A stretch of 64,000 nucleotides of DNA, from the NCBI GenBank assembly GCA_012295275.1, contig CM022677.1:11833139-11897138 (forward strand), given 5' to 3'. A program made the position numbers and the translations under genes. This document shows positions 1 through 11,820 of the stretch, piece after piece; position 1 is the first letter of the stretch; every line of letters starts with the position of its first letter. The stretch comes from Chrysomallon squamiferum. Taxonomy: Eukaryota > Mollusca > Gastropoda > Neomphalida > Peltospiridae. Below the pieces are notes generated by a model that worked only from the letters and a program-made list of their open reading frames with translations, was not told the DNA's origin and made no database searches.

Positions 1-83
1 ATCATAAAATATAAAAAATGACAGAAGGATGCCAGCTGAAGTTAAAGCAATACACCTAGAGTAACGTTGTAAGGTTTCTAATA

Positions 84-992
84 TTACACAAATCCTAGTA
101 AACGACCTATCAGAAGACAAAATTCAATTAGAACAAATAAGATTTTCCACAACAGATAACTAAATATACGACTAAAATACGTAAATATACGACCGATATA
201 CGCAAATATACGTCTGATGAATCCAGCTGCAGAATGTCGTCTGACTCTTCTGACTCTTTTCACTCTGAGAGGTGGCAATGTGTACATCTCGCAGTTTCCA
301 TCTCTTAAGTTGTACACGATGGCGGTGAATCTTGCAGAGCAAACTGGACAATTTCTTCTGCTTCTAGACCACCTCTCCAAACAGCTGAAACAAAATTCAT
401 GTAAACACGAGTCTGCATGACACTTATCTAAAAATGCTTCTGAACACAAAGAACAAGTAGGTGACTTATCTGATTCAGGCTGTTGTGTTGATTCAGCAGT
501 GCTGGGTGATGGTGATGTTGACATCCCTGGTCTTTCTCCACATGCTGCTTTTACAGGGTCACGTTCGGAAATCTTTCGCCCTTTTGGAGTCTTCTCTGGG
601 CACCCATCATCCTGTGCTTTCCGTTTCCTGGATGTTGATGCCCCTGGTCCTCTACGTGATGTTTCTCCAGGGTCACGTTCGGAAATCTTTCGCCTATTTG
701 GAGGCTTCTTCGGGCACCCATCATCCTGTGCTTTCCGTCTCCTACATGTTGATGTCCCTGGTCCTGTACGTGATGTTTCTCCAGGGTCACGTCCGGAAAT
801 CTTTCGCCCATTTGGAGGCTTCTTCGGGCACCCATCATCCTGTGCTTTCCGTTTCCTGGATGTTGATGTCCCTGGTCCTCTACGTGATGTTGCTCCAGGG
901 TCACGTTCGGAAATCTTTCGCCCTTTTGGAGGCTTTTCAGGGCACTCATCATCCTGTGCTTTCCGTTTCTTAGACGCTCTTACTTTTCCCAT
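84..992 (-). CDS. Intronless TOPORS-like RING-finger protein with four 38-residue repeats and a hydrophobic tail (302 aa)
   Basis: A probable E3 ubiquitin ligase. From the ATG at 992 the frame runs 302 codons to TAA at 84-86. An upstream TTG is in frame but is not a eukaryotic start. Residues 8-161 are four near-identical units of 38-39 residues, each with a basic KRKAQDD patch and the phrases GRKISERDP and STSR; they look like nuclear-localisation or phosphorylation-rich linkers. Residues 180-218 form a C3HC4 RING: CSLC, then C-x-H (SCLH), FCFSC and CPVC. The CLHEFCF and CLERWS spacing resembles the RING of TOPORS and of herpesvirus ICP0-type ligases. A basic stretch (RVKRVRRVRR) precedes residues 258-302, which are strongly hydrophobic or amphipathic and start with three RIFxYxx heptads. 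The lack of introns fits a retrocopy or a captured gene. The RING call is firm; the ligase role is inferred and the substrate is unknown. Confidence 0.8.
   Translation of the reverse strand: MGKVRASKKRKAQDDECPEKPPKGRKISERDPGATSRRGPGTSTSRKRKAQDDGCPKKPPNGRKISGRDPGETSRTGPGTSTCRRRKAQDDGCPKKPPNRRKISERDPGETSRRGPGASTSRKRKAQDDGCPEKTPKGRKISERDPVKAACGERPGMSTSPSPSTAESTQQPESDKSPTCSLCSEAFLDKCHADSCLHEFCFSCLERWSRSRRNCPVCSARFTAIVYNLRDGNCEMYTLPPLRVKRVRRVRRHSAAGFIRRIFAYIGRIFTYFSRIFSYLLWKILFVLIEFCLLIGRLLGFV
510..971 (-). repeat. Coding minisatellite, four units of about 114 bp in the RING gene
   Basis: Four in-frame copies of a 114-117 bp unit encode residues 8-161 of the RING protein. The units are about 90% alike by eye and keep the frame. 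The array is long enough to vary in copy number between individuals. Confidence 0.85.
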
Positions 993-2148
993 TTCGTATT
1001 GATAACTGCAATAACATAGTAGGAGAAAACAAAAGTATATATAATCCAAAAATATATATTAAATTTATTTCTGTTGTTAGAACTATTTCTATTTTTATTA
1101 TATTTTTTATGGCAGTACATTTTTCTTTACTTATAGGTTTTATCTGTTTGTTTTACTAACGTTAATCTTTGCACAAGGATTTCACAACCAGGGCTAATGT
1201 TCACATAATGAACATATAGCTTGGAACTTTGCATGAATTTATTACATAATGTGAGTTTCGCGTCTAAAATGACGTGTGTACAGCGTTTAAATTGTTTGTG
1301 GATGGTGATTTTAAAAAAGCCTTCAAAATAAATTAAAATACATTATCAAACGCACACACACATATTTAAGGTTTAGATGTGATGTGATTTCATATCATGA
1401 AATTTATTATTTTATTTATATATTTTTAAGTTTTGGGGGTTTTATTGTGTCATAGATTTTAAAACTTATATTTATATTTCAAGTATTGTTATTATCAGTG
1501 TTACTTTTTCTTTATCTATATTATTGTTCTCGTTGCTTTTTGTTGTTGGATGAGTTGTTAGGTACTGAAAAGTGATTTTCAGTTTAGGAAATACAAGGTT
1601 GACTAAAGTTATAGCTAACTTTTTATCCTGATTTCAGAAACAAAATATTTAAAATTGTCAGTAATTGTTCCAAAGTTTTGAATTTTTTAATATTGCCATT
1701 TTGAAGAAAACGTTTCATAGGCTCGTTTAATAATATGTCAACTGTGTCTTCCAAGCTCTGCTAACATTTATTTACATATAAAGTTGGCAAAATCATTCAT
1801 TTGATATTTATATATATATATATATATATTTATCTTTGAAAATTCATAACTTTATTCTATTATAAATATAATTATTTTATTAGTATTTATAACCGATACA
1901 CACTTGCAGAAACATAATCAAAGATACTTCAGATATTGTCATTATTTTTGTAACATTCGTGAAATAAACATAACGATAAAGATACAAACATCAGTAGAAA
2001 TAAGTTAAAACAGTGGGACAGACCCAAAAAAAAAATGGGGCGCTTTAGAATACCTACGGACAGACAGACTGACAGGGAGAAATTATTTAGATAGATATAT
2101 AGACAGATTTGCAATTCATAGCCGATTGTATGTTTGTAAGGTAATATT
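993..2148. other. AT-rich sequence upstream of the RING gene, no gene seen
   Basis: Low-complexity AT-rich DNA with a short (TA)n run near 1810-1828. It would include the RING promoter, but I see no clear TATA box or initiator, and no coding-like frame or splice-bounded exon. Confidence 0.5.
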
Positions 2149-2348
2149 NNNNNNNNNNNNNNNNNNNNNNNNNNNNNNNNNNNNNNNNNNNNNNNNNNNN
2201 NNNNNNNNNNNNNNNNNNNNNNNNNNNNNNNNNNNNNNNNNNNNNNNNNNNNNNNNNNNNNNNNNNNNNNNNNNNNNNNNNNNNNNNNNNNNNNNNNNNN
2301 NNNNNNNNNNNNNNNNNNNNNNNNNNNNNNNNNNNNNNNNNNNNNNNN
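2149..2348. other. Assembly gap, 200 N
   Basis: Exactly 200 N, the same length as the gap at 58801-59000. This is a conventional placeholder, so the true distance is unknown. Confidence 0.99.
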
Positions 2349-2419
2349 TTGATATATCACTCAATCCATGGGCCTACAATGAGGATCTTATTTGTTAACA
2401 ATGTGATAAAGTCTGAAAA

Positions 2420-3880
2420 GTAATTGCTTATACAATTGAAAACCTTTTCAGTCCATCATTCCCTCTTTTTATCCTTTTATTATTTTCCCAATTCTTCTTT
2501 AAACCAAAACTTTTCATCCATCCCTCCATCTAACACTCCATCCATTCTTACTTACCTGCATGTTTCTATCTATCTATCTGTCTATCTATATATTTGTTTT
2601 ATTTCACCATCAATTTCTATTTGTCTATCTCTGTCTCGTTATTGGTCAACCTGTGTTTAGCTTAAACTCGCACCTGCTCTCACCTCTTTTTCTAACATAG
2701 AAACAGACTTTTAATGAAGAAATCATATGATTTTCTTCTTGTACTCATATATACATGTGCCCATTACCCTGTCTAGCTAACCATTTATTCATCACTATCC
2801 CTCTGTCTGTCTGTCTGTATCTATATTTATTTATATAAATTATGTCTCATTCTCGAAAAAACATGGCATACTTCTCTGAATCATAGTGAGTCAATACCTG
2901 TTCTACTCTCTATAAATACACAAACACATATAACCACAATCTACATGTCAGTCTCTCGTCTAGCTATCTTAACTGCCATCTAACACCCATATAAACAAAC
3001 TCTTATTCATACATTCAGTTATATATAATTAATCCTCTAAATATAAATACAAATATCATGATTATGAATCTATGTATCTATTTATGTTTGTATAGTTTAT
3101 TCTGTGTATGTGTCCATCCATCAATCTATAATTCACCCCTCTAACACACACATATATAAAACATAAATCTATTCACTCATGTATTTATTTATTTTATATT
3201 TTAATCTATTATCTCTCTATCAATCATCTCTCCTTAAAACCACAAAAAGCACACTATCTTTGACAATATTTATATACCCATTCCTCCTCTAACATCAGTT
3301 TATCTATGTTAGCTGTATCTATCTATCTATATATGTACCCCCACTATTTACCACCTAACCCCATCAATCTCTCTCTGAAGGATGTCTATCTCTATATATC
3401 AATCTATCCTACATTCTCAGTTATACATAGCCACAGTTTATCTTGCGCCTCACACAAACATATACTTTACACACACACACGTAATGTATACACACTCTAT
3501 TTGTCCTTTTTTAAGTATTTAGGAAATACTCTTTCTATCTAGTTATCTCTATATAAATATTTTATTTAATCTATCTGTTTATGCCATATACATAAGCAAC
3601 AGAGTCGGTCGTTCTACAGATGTGCAGGTATATACTCATGCCTCCTTGCATATATCTATCTTTCTAGTAATCTATCTACCTTTCTTCTGTCTATCAATTT
3701 ACCTGTCTGTTATCATCTACCATCTATCCACTCTTTTTTACACACTATCACACACACACACAAATGTAGTTACTTATCCTTTTATATACATATACATACT
3801 AATCATCTTCTAATACAAATAAATTATTATTCCTATACACGTGTGTGTATATGTATTTATGTATGTATGTATGTGTGTAT
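2420..3880. repeat. Degenerate pyrimidine-rich TATC/TGTC and CA repeat field
   Basis: About 1.4 kb of plus-strand pyrimidine-rich sequence built from imperfect CTAT, CTGT and CACA runs. CTAACA-type words recur every 150-200 bp (near 2530, 2690, 2980, 3140 and 3290), suggesting an old tandem array that has decayed. Short reading frames here have repeat composition and no exon borders. Confidence 0.5.
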
Positions 3881-4039
3881 ATCTATATGGATAGATCCAT
3901 CCCTCCAACCAGCATCAGTGAAAATTATTTATTTCATTTTAATTATTTTATTTCAATTATTTTATTTTATTTTTATTTATTTACTTATTTCTTAAATTTT
4001 GTTATTTATTTTTTCTTGGCTGACGATGACGTAATAAAA

Positions 4040-4460
4040 AGTGAAAAAAAAAATTAGTAAAAATGGGTACGAGATGGTATATTACGTCAAGGACAGAAAA
4101 AAAAAAAAAAATAATAAATAAATAAATAAAAAAAGAAATGTTACCACGTTTTCAGCAATTGCTACAGATATTAGCCATCTATGTATAAAAGGCATTGGTT
4201 ATATGACATACTTCTCCAAATTACTTTTAATGATCCATGTAGAATTATTGCATTATAAAGGTCTACATGTTTAAAAGTGTGTAAATACTGATCGGCGTTT
4301 GATGCTGCCATCTTGGATTTCGATCGGAAGTCTCCGTGAGGTCACGGAAGTTTTAAAATTTCCAAATATATTATTTTACGACTACTTTCTGAACTTTTAA
4401 TGATTTACGCTGATAAAGATGGTTTTTCGTATTACAAAACAGTGATCTCAGGCGCCTTTC
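4040..4460. repeat. Dispersed repeat, copy 1
   Basis: This stretch matches 34460-34840 in the same orientation, sharing ACGAGATGGTAT, CTGATCGGCGTT, GCTGCCATC and GGAAGTTTT in order. It also matches part of 41220-41390 in reverse. It has more CpG than its surroundings. No terminal inverted repeats or transposase are visible, so the class is unknown. Confidence 0.6.
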
Positions 4461-5774
4461 CTAACTACTTTTTCAACTAAAATAAATTAAATAAATAAAT
4501 AAATTAAATTAAAAAAATTAAATGAAAAACATTAAACGAAATAGCAATTTTACAATAATTCATCAAATAATAATATCACGTTAAATAAACCAAAAAAACA
4601 GAAAACTAGTTTGTTAAAACACAAAGAAAACGCAGAGAATGTTAATAAGCTGGTTCTGTCTGCTACAAAACATTATACAGAATTGGTTATTTTCATCTAA
4701 AAACAACAAATCTAATTTACCGTGACCTTGCATATGCGAGGAGTAATCTATTTCAGAAATTCGTGGTCTAAGAGAAATAACTCTATTTAACACGCACCTT
4801 GGTAAATATACAAAAAAGACTGAGTGTTGGGTAAAATTTAAAAAAAAAAAAAAAAAAAAATTCAAGTCGCATGAATATAGATCATTCACTGAATTTACTA
4901 AATTCACTAAAATTATTTTATTTAAAACTAGTATAAGTTGGGGTAATTCTGGCCTCCGAGGTTTATTATGACTTGCAGTCGCTATACTGTATTTTGAAGT
5001 TTCAAAAGTGAGTTTTATTTTTTAGTCCTAAAGACATAAGGTTAGTGATAAATTATAACAGGTAAACATATAATCGGTTTTTAAGTTCAGCAGAAGAAAC
5101 TTGATTAATATGTGATAATTAGGCAAGAAATATGCTTTTTATTTTACTCCATCACTTGGGGCAATAAAATCAAAAGGATGAGGTATGCCGAGGCATTGTA
5201 TTCTCGTGTGATATTTGTCAAGGAGTTTAGTTTATTGAAGTTTTCAATTTGACTTGTATTATGATTAGGACTAATTATTTTAATTAGTATTATTGCAATT
5301 GGTGTTGTTTTTATCGTTAATATCGTTATGTCAGTATACAGTCATTATAAAGAAAGAAACAATTATCAACAAATAAACAGATAGAGAGATAAACACATAC
5401 ACATATAAATACATACACACACATAGAAAAGAAATAGTTTGGTGTACGTGTTTGCCTTAGAGGATAGTTATATACGTAAGTTCATATCAATGAGACGTTG
5501 TTTATGTATATAGTTAAATAATAGACAGACAGATACATTGATGGACATAGAGATAGATAGACATTTTACATTTAACTTGTAAGAAAATGTTTGTACATGC
5601 ATTATTATATAATATCACATTAACCTCGCTTTTCACAACTTTTCTTTTATTCGTCATTTTAATTATTCAGTTCAGTTTTGGGTTTTTCTATCTGTCTGTG
5701 TGTCTGTATGTGTGTCTCACTCTCAATCTATCTGTCTGTCTATCTGTCTATCCACCTACCTATCTACCTCTCAG

Positions 5775-5906
5775 ATTACAGTGATAAGTGCAGGTGTCGC
5801 TGTAATTAAAACTTCAGTAAAAGAAATGATAAACACTGCAGAAAACATTGATAATAAAGCAGCGATGATATTTTATCTCACTGGGAGAGGTTCTGTCTAT
5901 GCCTAA
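5775..5906 (+). CDS. Terminal exon of an unrecognised gene
   Basis: A long pyrimidine tract ends in CTCTCAG at 5774 and is followed by 43 sense codons and TAA at 5904-5906. AATAAA follows 30 bases later. The peptide starts ITVISAGVAV and ends in FYLTGRGSVYA, with protein-like composition unlike the repeats around it. The frame starts in phase 0. No matching upstream exon is seen in 2349-5774, and the first gap lies upstream. I do not recognise the family. Confidence 0.45.
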   Translation: MTVISAGVAVIKTSVKEMINTAENIDNKAAMIFYLTGRGSVYA

Positions 5907-5935
5907 AATACTGAAGGATCTTAGATATTAATATT

Positions 5936-5941
5936 AATAAA
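5936..5941 (+). terminator. Polyadenylation signal AATAAA of the 5775 exon
   Basis: A canonical AATAAA starts 30 nt after the stop codon at 5904-5906. Its spacing supports that exon being terminal. Confidence 0.4.
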
Positions 5942-6699
5942 AATGTATTTATTTGTCCCTGTAAACGGCAACTGAAATTTCCTTTGTATTGCAGTAATGA
6001 AAAAAAAAATGTTGTTGTTATTATGATGAACGCTGTTTACCACATATAATGGAATTGAACGACAATATTTACAGTTTATTTGTTTCAACCAGACCTGTTT
6101 ATACTAATACATTTAAATTCAGCGAAAGAACCGTACTATTTTACATTTATATATAGCTCTCTAGATTGTATCTAGTTGAATATTAATTTTCTAATTATCA
6201 ATTTAATTTTTAGGGGAGATAATAGAATATCACTTTCTACAGTTAATTAAGAATTAATCTGTAATAGCGCAGTATATTTACAGAACTTGTGTTATAATAA
6301 ACAAGATTCATCTCGCGCATCCTCGCCTTTTCACTTTACTTTTAATAATAAACACGTGTATTAATGTTTCTCTGTATTCTAGACTTTTCTAGTATTTAAG
6401 AAAGATGCACTTGCAAATATCAATAACATGGTGAAGTTAATTCATCTTAATCTAGCCTCTCACCTCTCAGCTGCAATTCTACTATCTTAATAAAAAAATA
6501 AATGAGAATAATACGCATTATTAAACGTTGATTCATTATTCAACTTGTTAGATACGTTATACCTGTTAATGAAAAATTAATCTTATTATTTATTTATTTA
6601 TTTATTTATTTATTATGCAAAATAAAATTATCTAATATTGTTAATTAAAAAACAATACCTCTATTTTTCAATACACTGTGTTTTCAATACATAATATTA

Positions 6700-7740
6700 C
6701 CGCTACGCCTCTGTTAACAAACATAAAACATGTAACATAAATAGTGATGGCGGTTCTTATTTTCATAACGTCGTGTAAAATTACTCCTACTTAGCTTTTC
6801 AGTTAAACATGTTCTGTTAATAAAATGTCACATTAGTATGGAAGCGTTCTCGATATTCATATATAATTCTACTGTTGTTTATAAAAACACGCTAACCCGA
6901 AACCCCATTTTCTGAATGTACACAGAGTCTTCGTAGTAAAATCATGCAGTAAAAAAAAGATCGAATATTGTTTTTTCATGGGGTTTTTCTCTCTTCCTGA
7001 CAGTAGTAGTAATAGAATAAAAAATTTTTATAATTCCAAACAAAGCGTTGTATGTATTTTAGAAATATACTTTTTCTAAGCTGGAGAAAGATGAAGGTGA
7101 TTTTCATTAATTATACCACAGCTTGTGTTTCTTATTAGTTTTCTGGTAATTAATATTTAACAACTATATTTTAATAAATGTGGTCTGTGTTTTGTGAAGA
7201 AACGTTTGGGTGAAACTTGTGAAGACAAGTCGGGCTGTGCAGACGTGTAGCTGACTGTCTGGATAACACGTGTTTCAGTAAAAATTCTACTGTCCAGTTT
7301 TGTTCTTTCAAAATAAGTGTCGAGACATAATACAATTCGTATTTTGAGTATTTACTAAAACACGAAACTTTGACGTACAGTGAAGTTTTCTAGATATAAT
7401 TTGTGACGCTGGACAGAGTTTACTTTTTTTAAACAAATAAGATTTCAGTTTTATATGAATAAACTGAGGTTCAACCAAAAATAAAATGTTATAGTATAAA
7501 TAATCTATGCCTGAAATAATCATTAAGAAAGAGTAAGATTTACTTCACAGTAAAGACAATGTTTTAATAGGATGAATCAATTTCGTCTAGCTAACTAAAA
7601 ACATCCTCATATTTCATAAAACACTAGTTCAGGAGGCCAGGCATGTATTCTATGATGTAACTTAAAATTATAATATTAACTATCACGTTATTTTCACTCA
7701 GTATCAGTTTATAATATAAACGTCGCTGGTTTTATGATTG
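6700..7740. repeat. Tandem AT-rich block, unit I
   Basis: First of three diverged direct copies. The order of conserved words (CTGTTAACAAACATAAAACA, GATGGCGGTTCTTAT, GAATGTACACAGAG, ACTAGTTC-GGAGG-CAGGCATG, AAACGTCGCTGG) repeats at 8763-9755. No coding frame is convincing. Sequence at 7740-8720 recurs separately at 20604-21260. Confidence 0.7.
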
Positions 7741-8317
7741 CTCAATGCTGTTATAAAATGAAAAGGTCAGATCCAGATTAATGTGGTATTTGATTAACAA
7801 CAGAACAGGTTACACTAAAAAGCTCTGTGTGGTGCTGAAAACTGAGATTTTACTTTATAAGAATCATTTCATTTTGTTCAGGTAGATTTATTATGAGCGC
7901 TGTTTTCAGTTAATTTGAAATTGTACGAATATATTTTCTGTTATTAAAAGTATCAAAATTATTCTGTAAAAATCTTTAATATTCCTCTAGCTGTATCCAA
8001 GATTATACTGATAATTTTATATATATATATATATTTATTTGTTATGAAGCAAAACAGAGGTAAACTTAATAAAATATCAATGTTAACAGTGGTGCTGTTA
8101 CTAAGATAGAACGTAATTTTCACTCAATTTATTCGTTTAAGCTGCACAGCTGCACTAAATAAAAACGTAAATTCTGTCAAGCAGTCTTAAGTATTTAAAG
8201 AAAAAAAAACTGTGCTCATCCAAACTAAACAAATAAATTAAATTATTAACCGGTAAAATTTTGGTTACTGTATTTAGAAACCTTTATTTGAAAACCTCCT
8301 TTGTATTTCTCAAAAAA

Positions 8318-8430
<113 letters not shown>

Positions 8431-8759
8431 AGTGTGGTTTTCTCTTACTTATTAATGTGATAATTACAAGCATAATATCTAGGACTACAGAGATGCTATT
8501 CTCTTATTCTCTTATTTAGAGATTTTAAAAGAAAAGCTGTTTTACAGGAAATGTTGAGGTTAATATGTTATATATACTTATACAGATAATCAATCTATAT
8601 AAAATACAAATCGTCAATATCTCATTGATTAAGATTGCGTAACGCCGAATAGATAAAGAAAATAACACGTTATTTTTTAATCAGTCATATTTTTATTAAT
8701 AAAAAATATAGCCACGTATTAAATTTCAAAATTCATGTTTTTAATACATACTAATAATA

Positions 8760-9990
8760 ATAATCTGTTAACAAACATAAAACATGTAACATAAATAATG
8801 ATGGCGGTTCTTATCTTCAAAAAAACCGAGAAAAATTACATTAACTTAACTTTTCAGTGAAACATGTTGTGTTAAAAAAATGTCACATTAAAATGGAAGC
8901 ATTCTCGACATTTTAAATTTCACATATTTATTTCTACTTTTTTTATAAAAACATTTATTCAAAATCCCAATTTATATTTCTGAATGTACACAGAGTTTTC
9001 ACAGTAAAATCACACAGTAATGTTTCTCATTTTTAGGAAACAAAATATAAATTTCTTCGTGGGGAAAATTTTCAACATTTTTTCTTCCCTGACAGAAGTT
9101 GTAATGAATAATAATAATTAATGAAAAATAAATAAAACATTTGACGTACAGTTATTATAAGTTTTATAGACGTCAGAGGTGTACACTGGAAATATAAAAT
9201 TTACATTTTTCTACAGTTCTATAAACAAATGAATTAATTAAAAAACAAAAACATATGCCTGGGAAATAGAGAATCATTTTTTTTTATTTCCTTTCTGACT
9301 TTTTTGATTTTTGGCTTGTTTCAGTAGTCTTTCTTAATTATTATTTTATTTAACATTTTAATTAGTATTTTTGTTGTTTCCAGTTCAGACTGATATTTTT
9401 AAAAGTTTCTGGTGAGATTTTATTGATAACCGAAGAAAAAAACATATAGATGTACTTGATAGTAAAGACAGTATTGTTATGTTTTAGTAGGATGAAACAA
9501 ACGATCTATCTCGTCTAGCTAACTAAAAATATCCTCGTATCTCATAAAACACTAGTTCTGGAGGACAGGCATGTTTTCTATGATGTAACTTACAAAAGTA
9601 TAATATTAACTATATATAAGATTTCTCCTAGTAGAATAAAATGTACGTGAAATTATCAGTATTTGTTATGATGCAAACAGAGGAAAATACAATAAAACAT
9701 CACGTTATTTTCACTCAGTATCAGTTTATAATACAAACGTCGCTGGTTTTATATAACAAACGTGAATTATAATAATAATAATAATAGAAAATAAATAAAA
9801 ATAACAGCTTAAAAAAAAAAAAAAATATTAACTAATAATAGAAAAAAATAAAATAATAACTAATAAAACAAAATAAATAGAAATAATAACTACTAAAAGG
9901 AAAAAAAAAATTTTATTTCCTTTCTTTTGTTTTTCTTTTTTTTTGTTTCAGTTGTCTTTTAGATCGTTGTAGTGTTGTCCTCAACTGGTT
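8760..9990. repeat. Tandem AT-rich block, unit II
   Basis: Second copy of the block seen at 6700-7740, continuing into poly-A and poly-T rich sequence. Its right part (9660-9990) is the intact template against which the CT-altered unit III can be read. Confidence 0.7.
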
Positions 9991-10319
9991 GTTTGTTTGA
10001 TATTCTGCCTGACAAAAATAGAGCTATTTTTCATTCCTAATGCGCACTGCTATATTGAAAATTGTAGATTTTACTCACATACTCTCAAAAACCACACATA
10101 GATGTACATGATACAAAGATATTAAGTGTTTGTAACTCGACACACCAAAACCTCAACTATATATTTCTTCTAGCGTCAACCAAAAAATTGTGATATCTTG
10201 TTTCAGTCGTTCAGTCTGTCAGTCATGTTTTCTACACGTAAATATACAAGAGTTTAATTTAACTTTATTAGTTGTTTGTTCAGTAGAATAAAATCTCTAT
10301 AACTTTAATAGTCAGCCTT

Positions 10320-10494
10320 TTTTATGATGCAAAATAGAGTCAAACATAATAAAACTCTCTTATTTTCTCTCTCTCTCTCTTTCTAATCTAAACGTCGCTG
10401 GTTTTATATATCTCTCGTCTCTCTCTAATAATATATAAATAAATACAAAAAAAATAAAATCTCTCTCTATTAACTCTCTCTAGAAACTCTCTAA

Positions 10495-10531
<37 letters not shown>

Positions 10532-10790
10532 TTCTCTCTCAAAAAAAATCTCACTATCATCTTCTTTTTCTTCCCATTTCTCTCTCTCTTTTAGCTCTCT
10601 CTCTTGTCTCTCAACTGGTCTCTCTCTCTCTATTCTCTCTCTCTCTCAATATATATATATATATATCATCATCTCTCTGTCTCTATTTTTCTCTCTCTCT
10701 CTCACTCTCTCTCTCTCATATCTCTCATTTCTCTCTCTACATTCTCTTTATATCCCATTCTCTCTCTCTATCTCTGTCGAAAATTATGTA
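10320..10790. repeat. Tandem block unit III, overwritten in place by CT dinucleotides
   Basis: Homologous to 9660-10010, but stretches are replaced by CT or TC runs while anchors between them stay identical and the spacing is often kept. Example: the anchors TTATTTT and AAACGTCGCTGG are separated by 23 nt in both copies (9712-9734 and 10367-10389). All nine differences in that stretch move unit III toward CT. Also, after CAACTGG, 12 nt of TTGTTTGTTTGA-like sequence becomes (TC)6 before TATTCT. Confidence 0.75.
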
Positions 10791-10944
10791 ACAAACCAAA
10801 ATAAAAAATTACGAAGCCAAGATAAGTCAGTCTAAATGTCACTCTTGTTTTGACACTTTTGTTTTGATCATGCAATTCTAGAATTGTTGTGTTTTTTGTT
10901 TGTTTATTTCGTTGCGTGTCCTGCTGGCTCGTTTCAAAGAATGG

Positions 10945-11078
<134 letters not shown>

Positions 11079-11687
11079 TATTAGCCCGTTCAGTCGAGGG
11101 TCATCAGTGCAAACAGAAACATACACACACACACACATATATATATATTTAATGGTAGTGCCATGCTATTATTATTATTGTTTGTAGTATAGTATCAGCA
11201 GCAACAGCAATAGTTGTAGCAGTAGTTTTCTATGTAAACTCCACGATAGACGGAATTAACCGACCAGTTCCGAACGAGAAAACGATGTTAGTAATGGACA
11301 AACGTCACTGCGAGCAGCCACACTCACTGTGTTGTAGTTTTCCACGCTTGATAGAAATATCATTTGTTGAAATATATCTGTAGCTGATATGTTATACATC
11401 GTCGATAATATCTGAATATTGAATCTGATTTAGTCTGTAATTTGTTGAAGTATGTAAGTTTACGAAGCAAGGAAATCGTAAATGTTTTATTCAGTGGAGA
11501 TGAACTATAAATAAATACGTCGTATAATACAAATGTTGTCATTCATATATATTTATAGCATCAATTTTTTTATTTTTTTATTTTTTTTTTTTTTTTTGAG
11601 ATTTTCATTAACAAAGAAGAACGAAAACAAATAAAATGATGTAGACTAATACTGTACTTAATCTGCGTTGTCAACATAACGATCTCC

Positions 11688-11689
<2 letters not shown>

Positions 11690-11770
<81 letters not shown>

Positions 11771-11790
11771 TAATAATAATAATAATAACA
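11690..11790. repeat. (AAT)n microsatellite
   Basis: A run of about 30 AAT units beside the left edge of the TNF relic. Confidence 0.97.
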
Positions 11791-11820
11791 ACAACAACAT
11801 TGAGAATAATTAATTTTCAG

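Noticed and set aside
2116-2398. Frames spanning the N gap, and those at 58760-59077
   Set aside because: The sequence is unknown N; no claim is possible.
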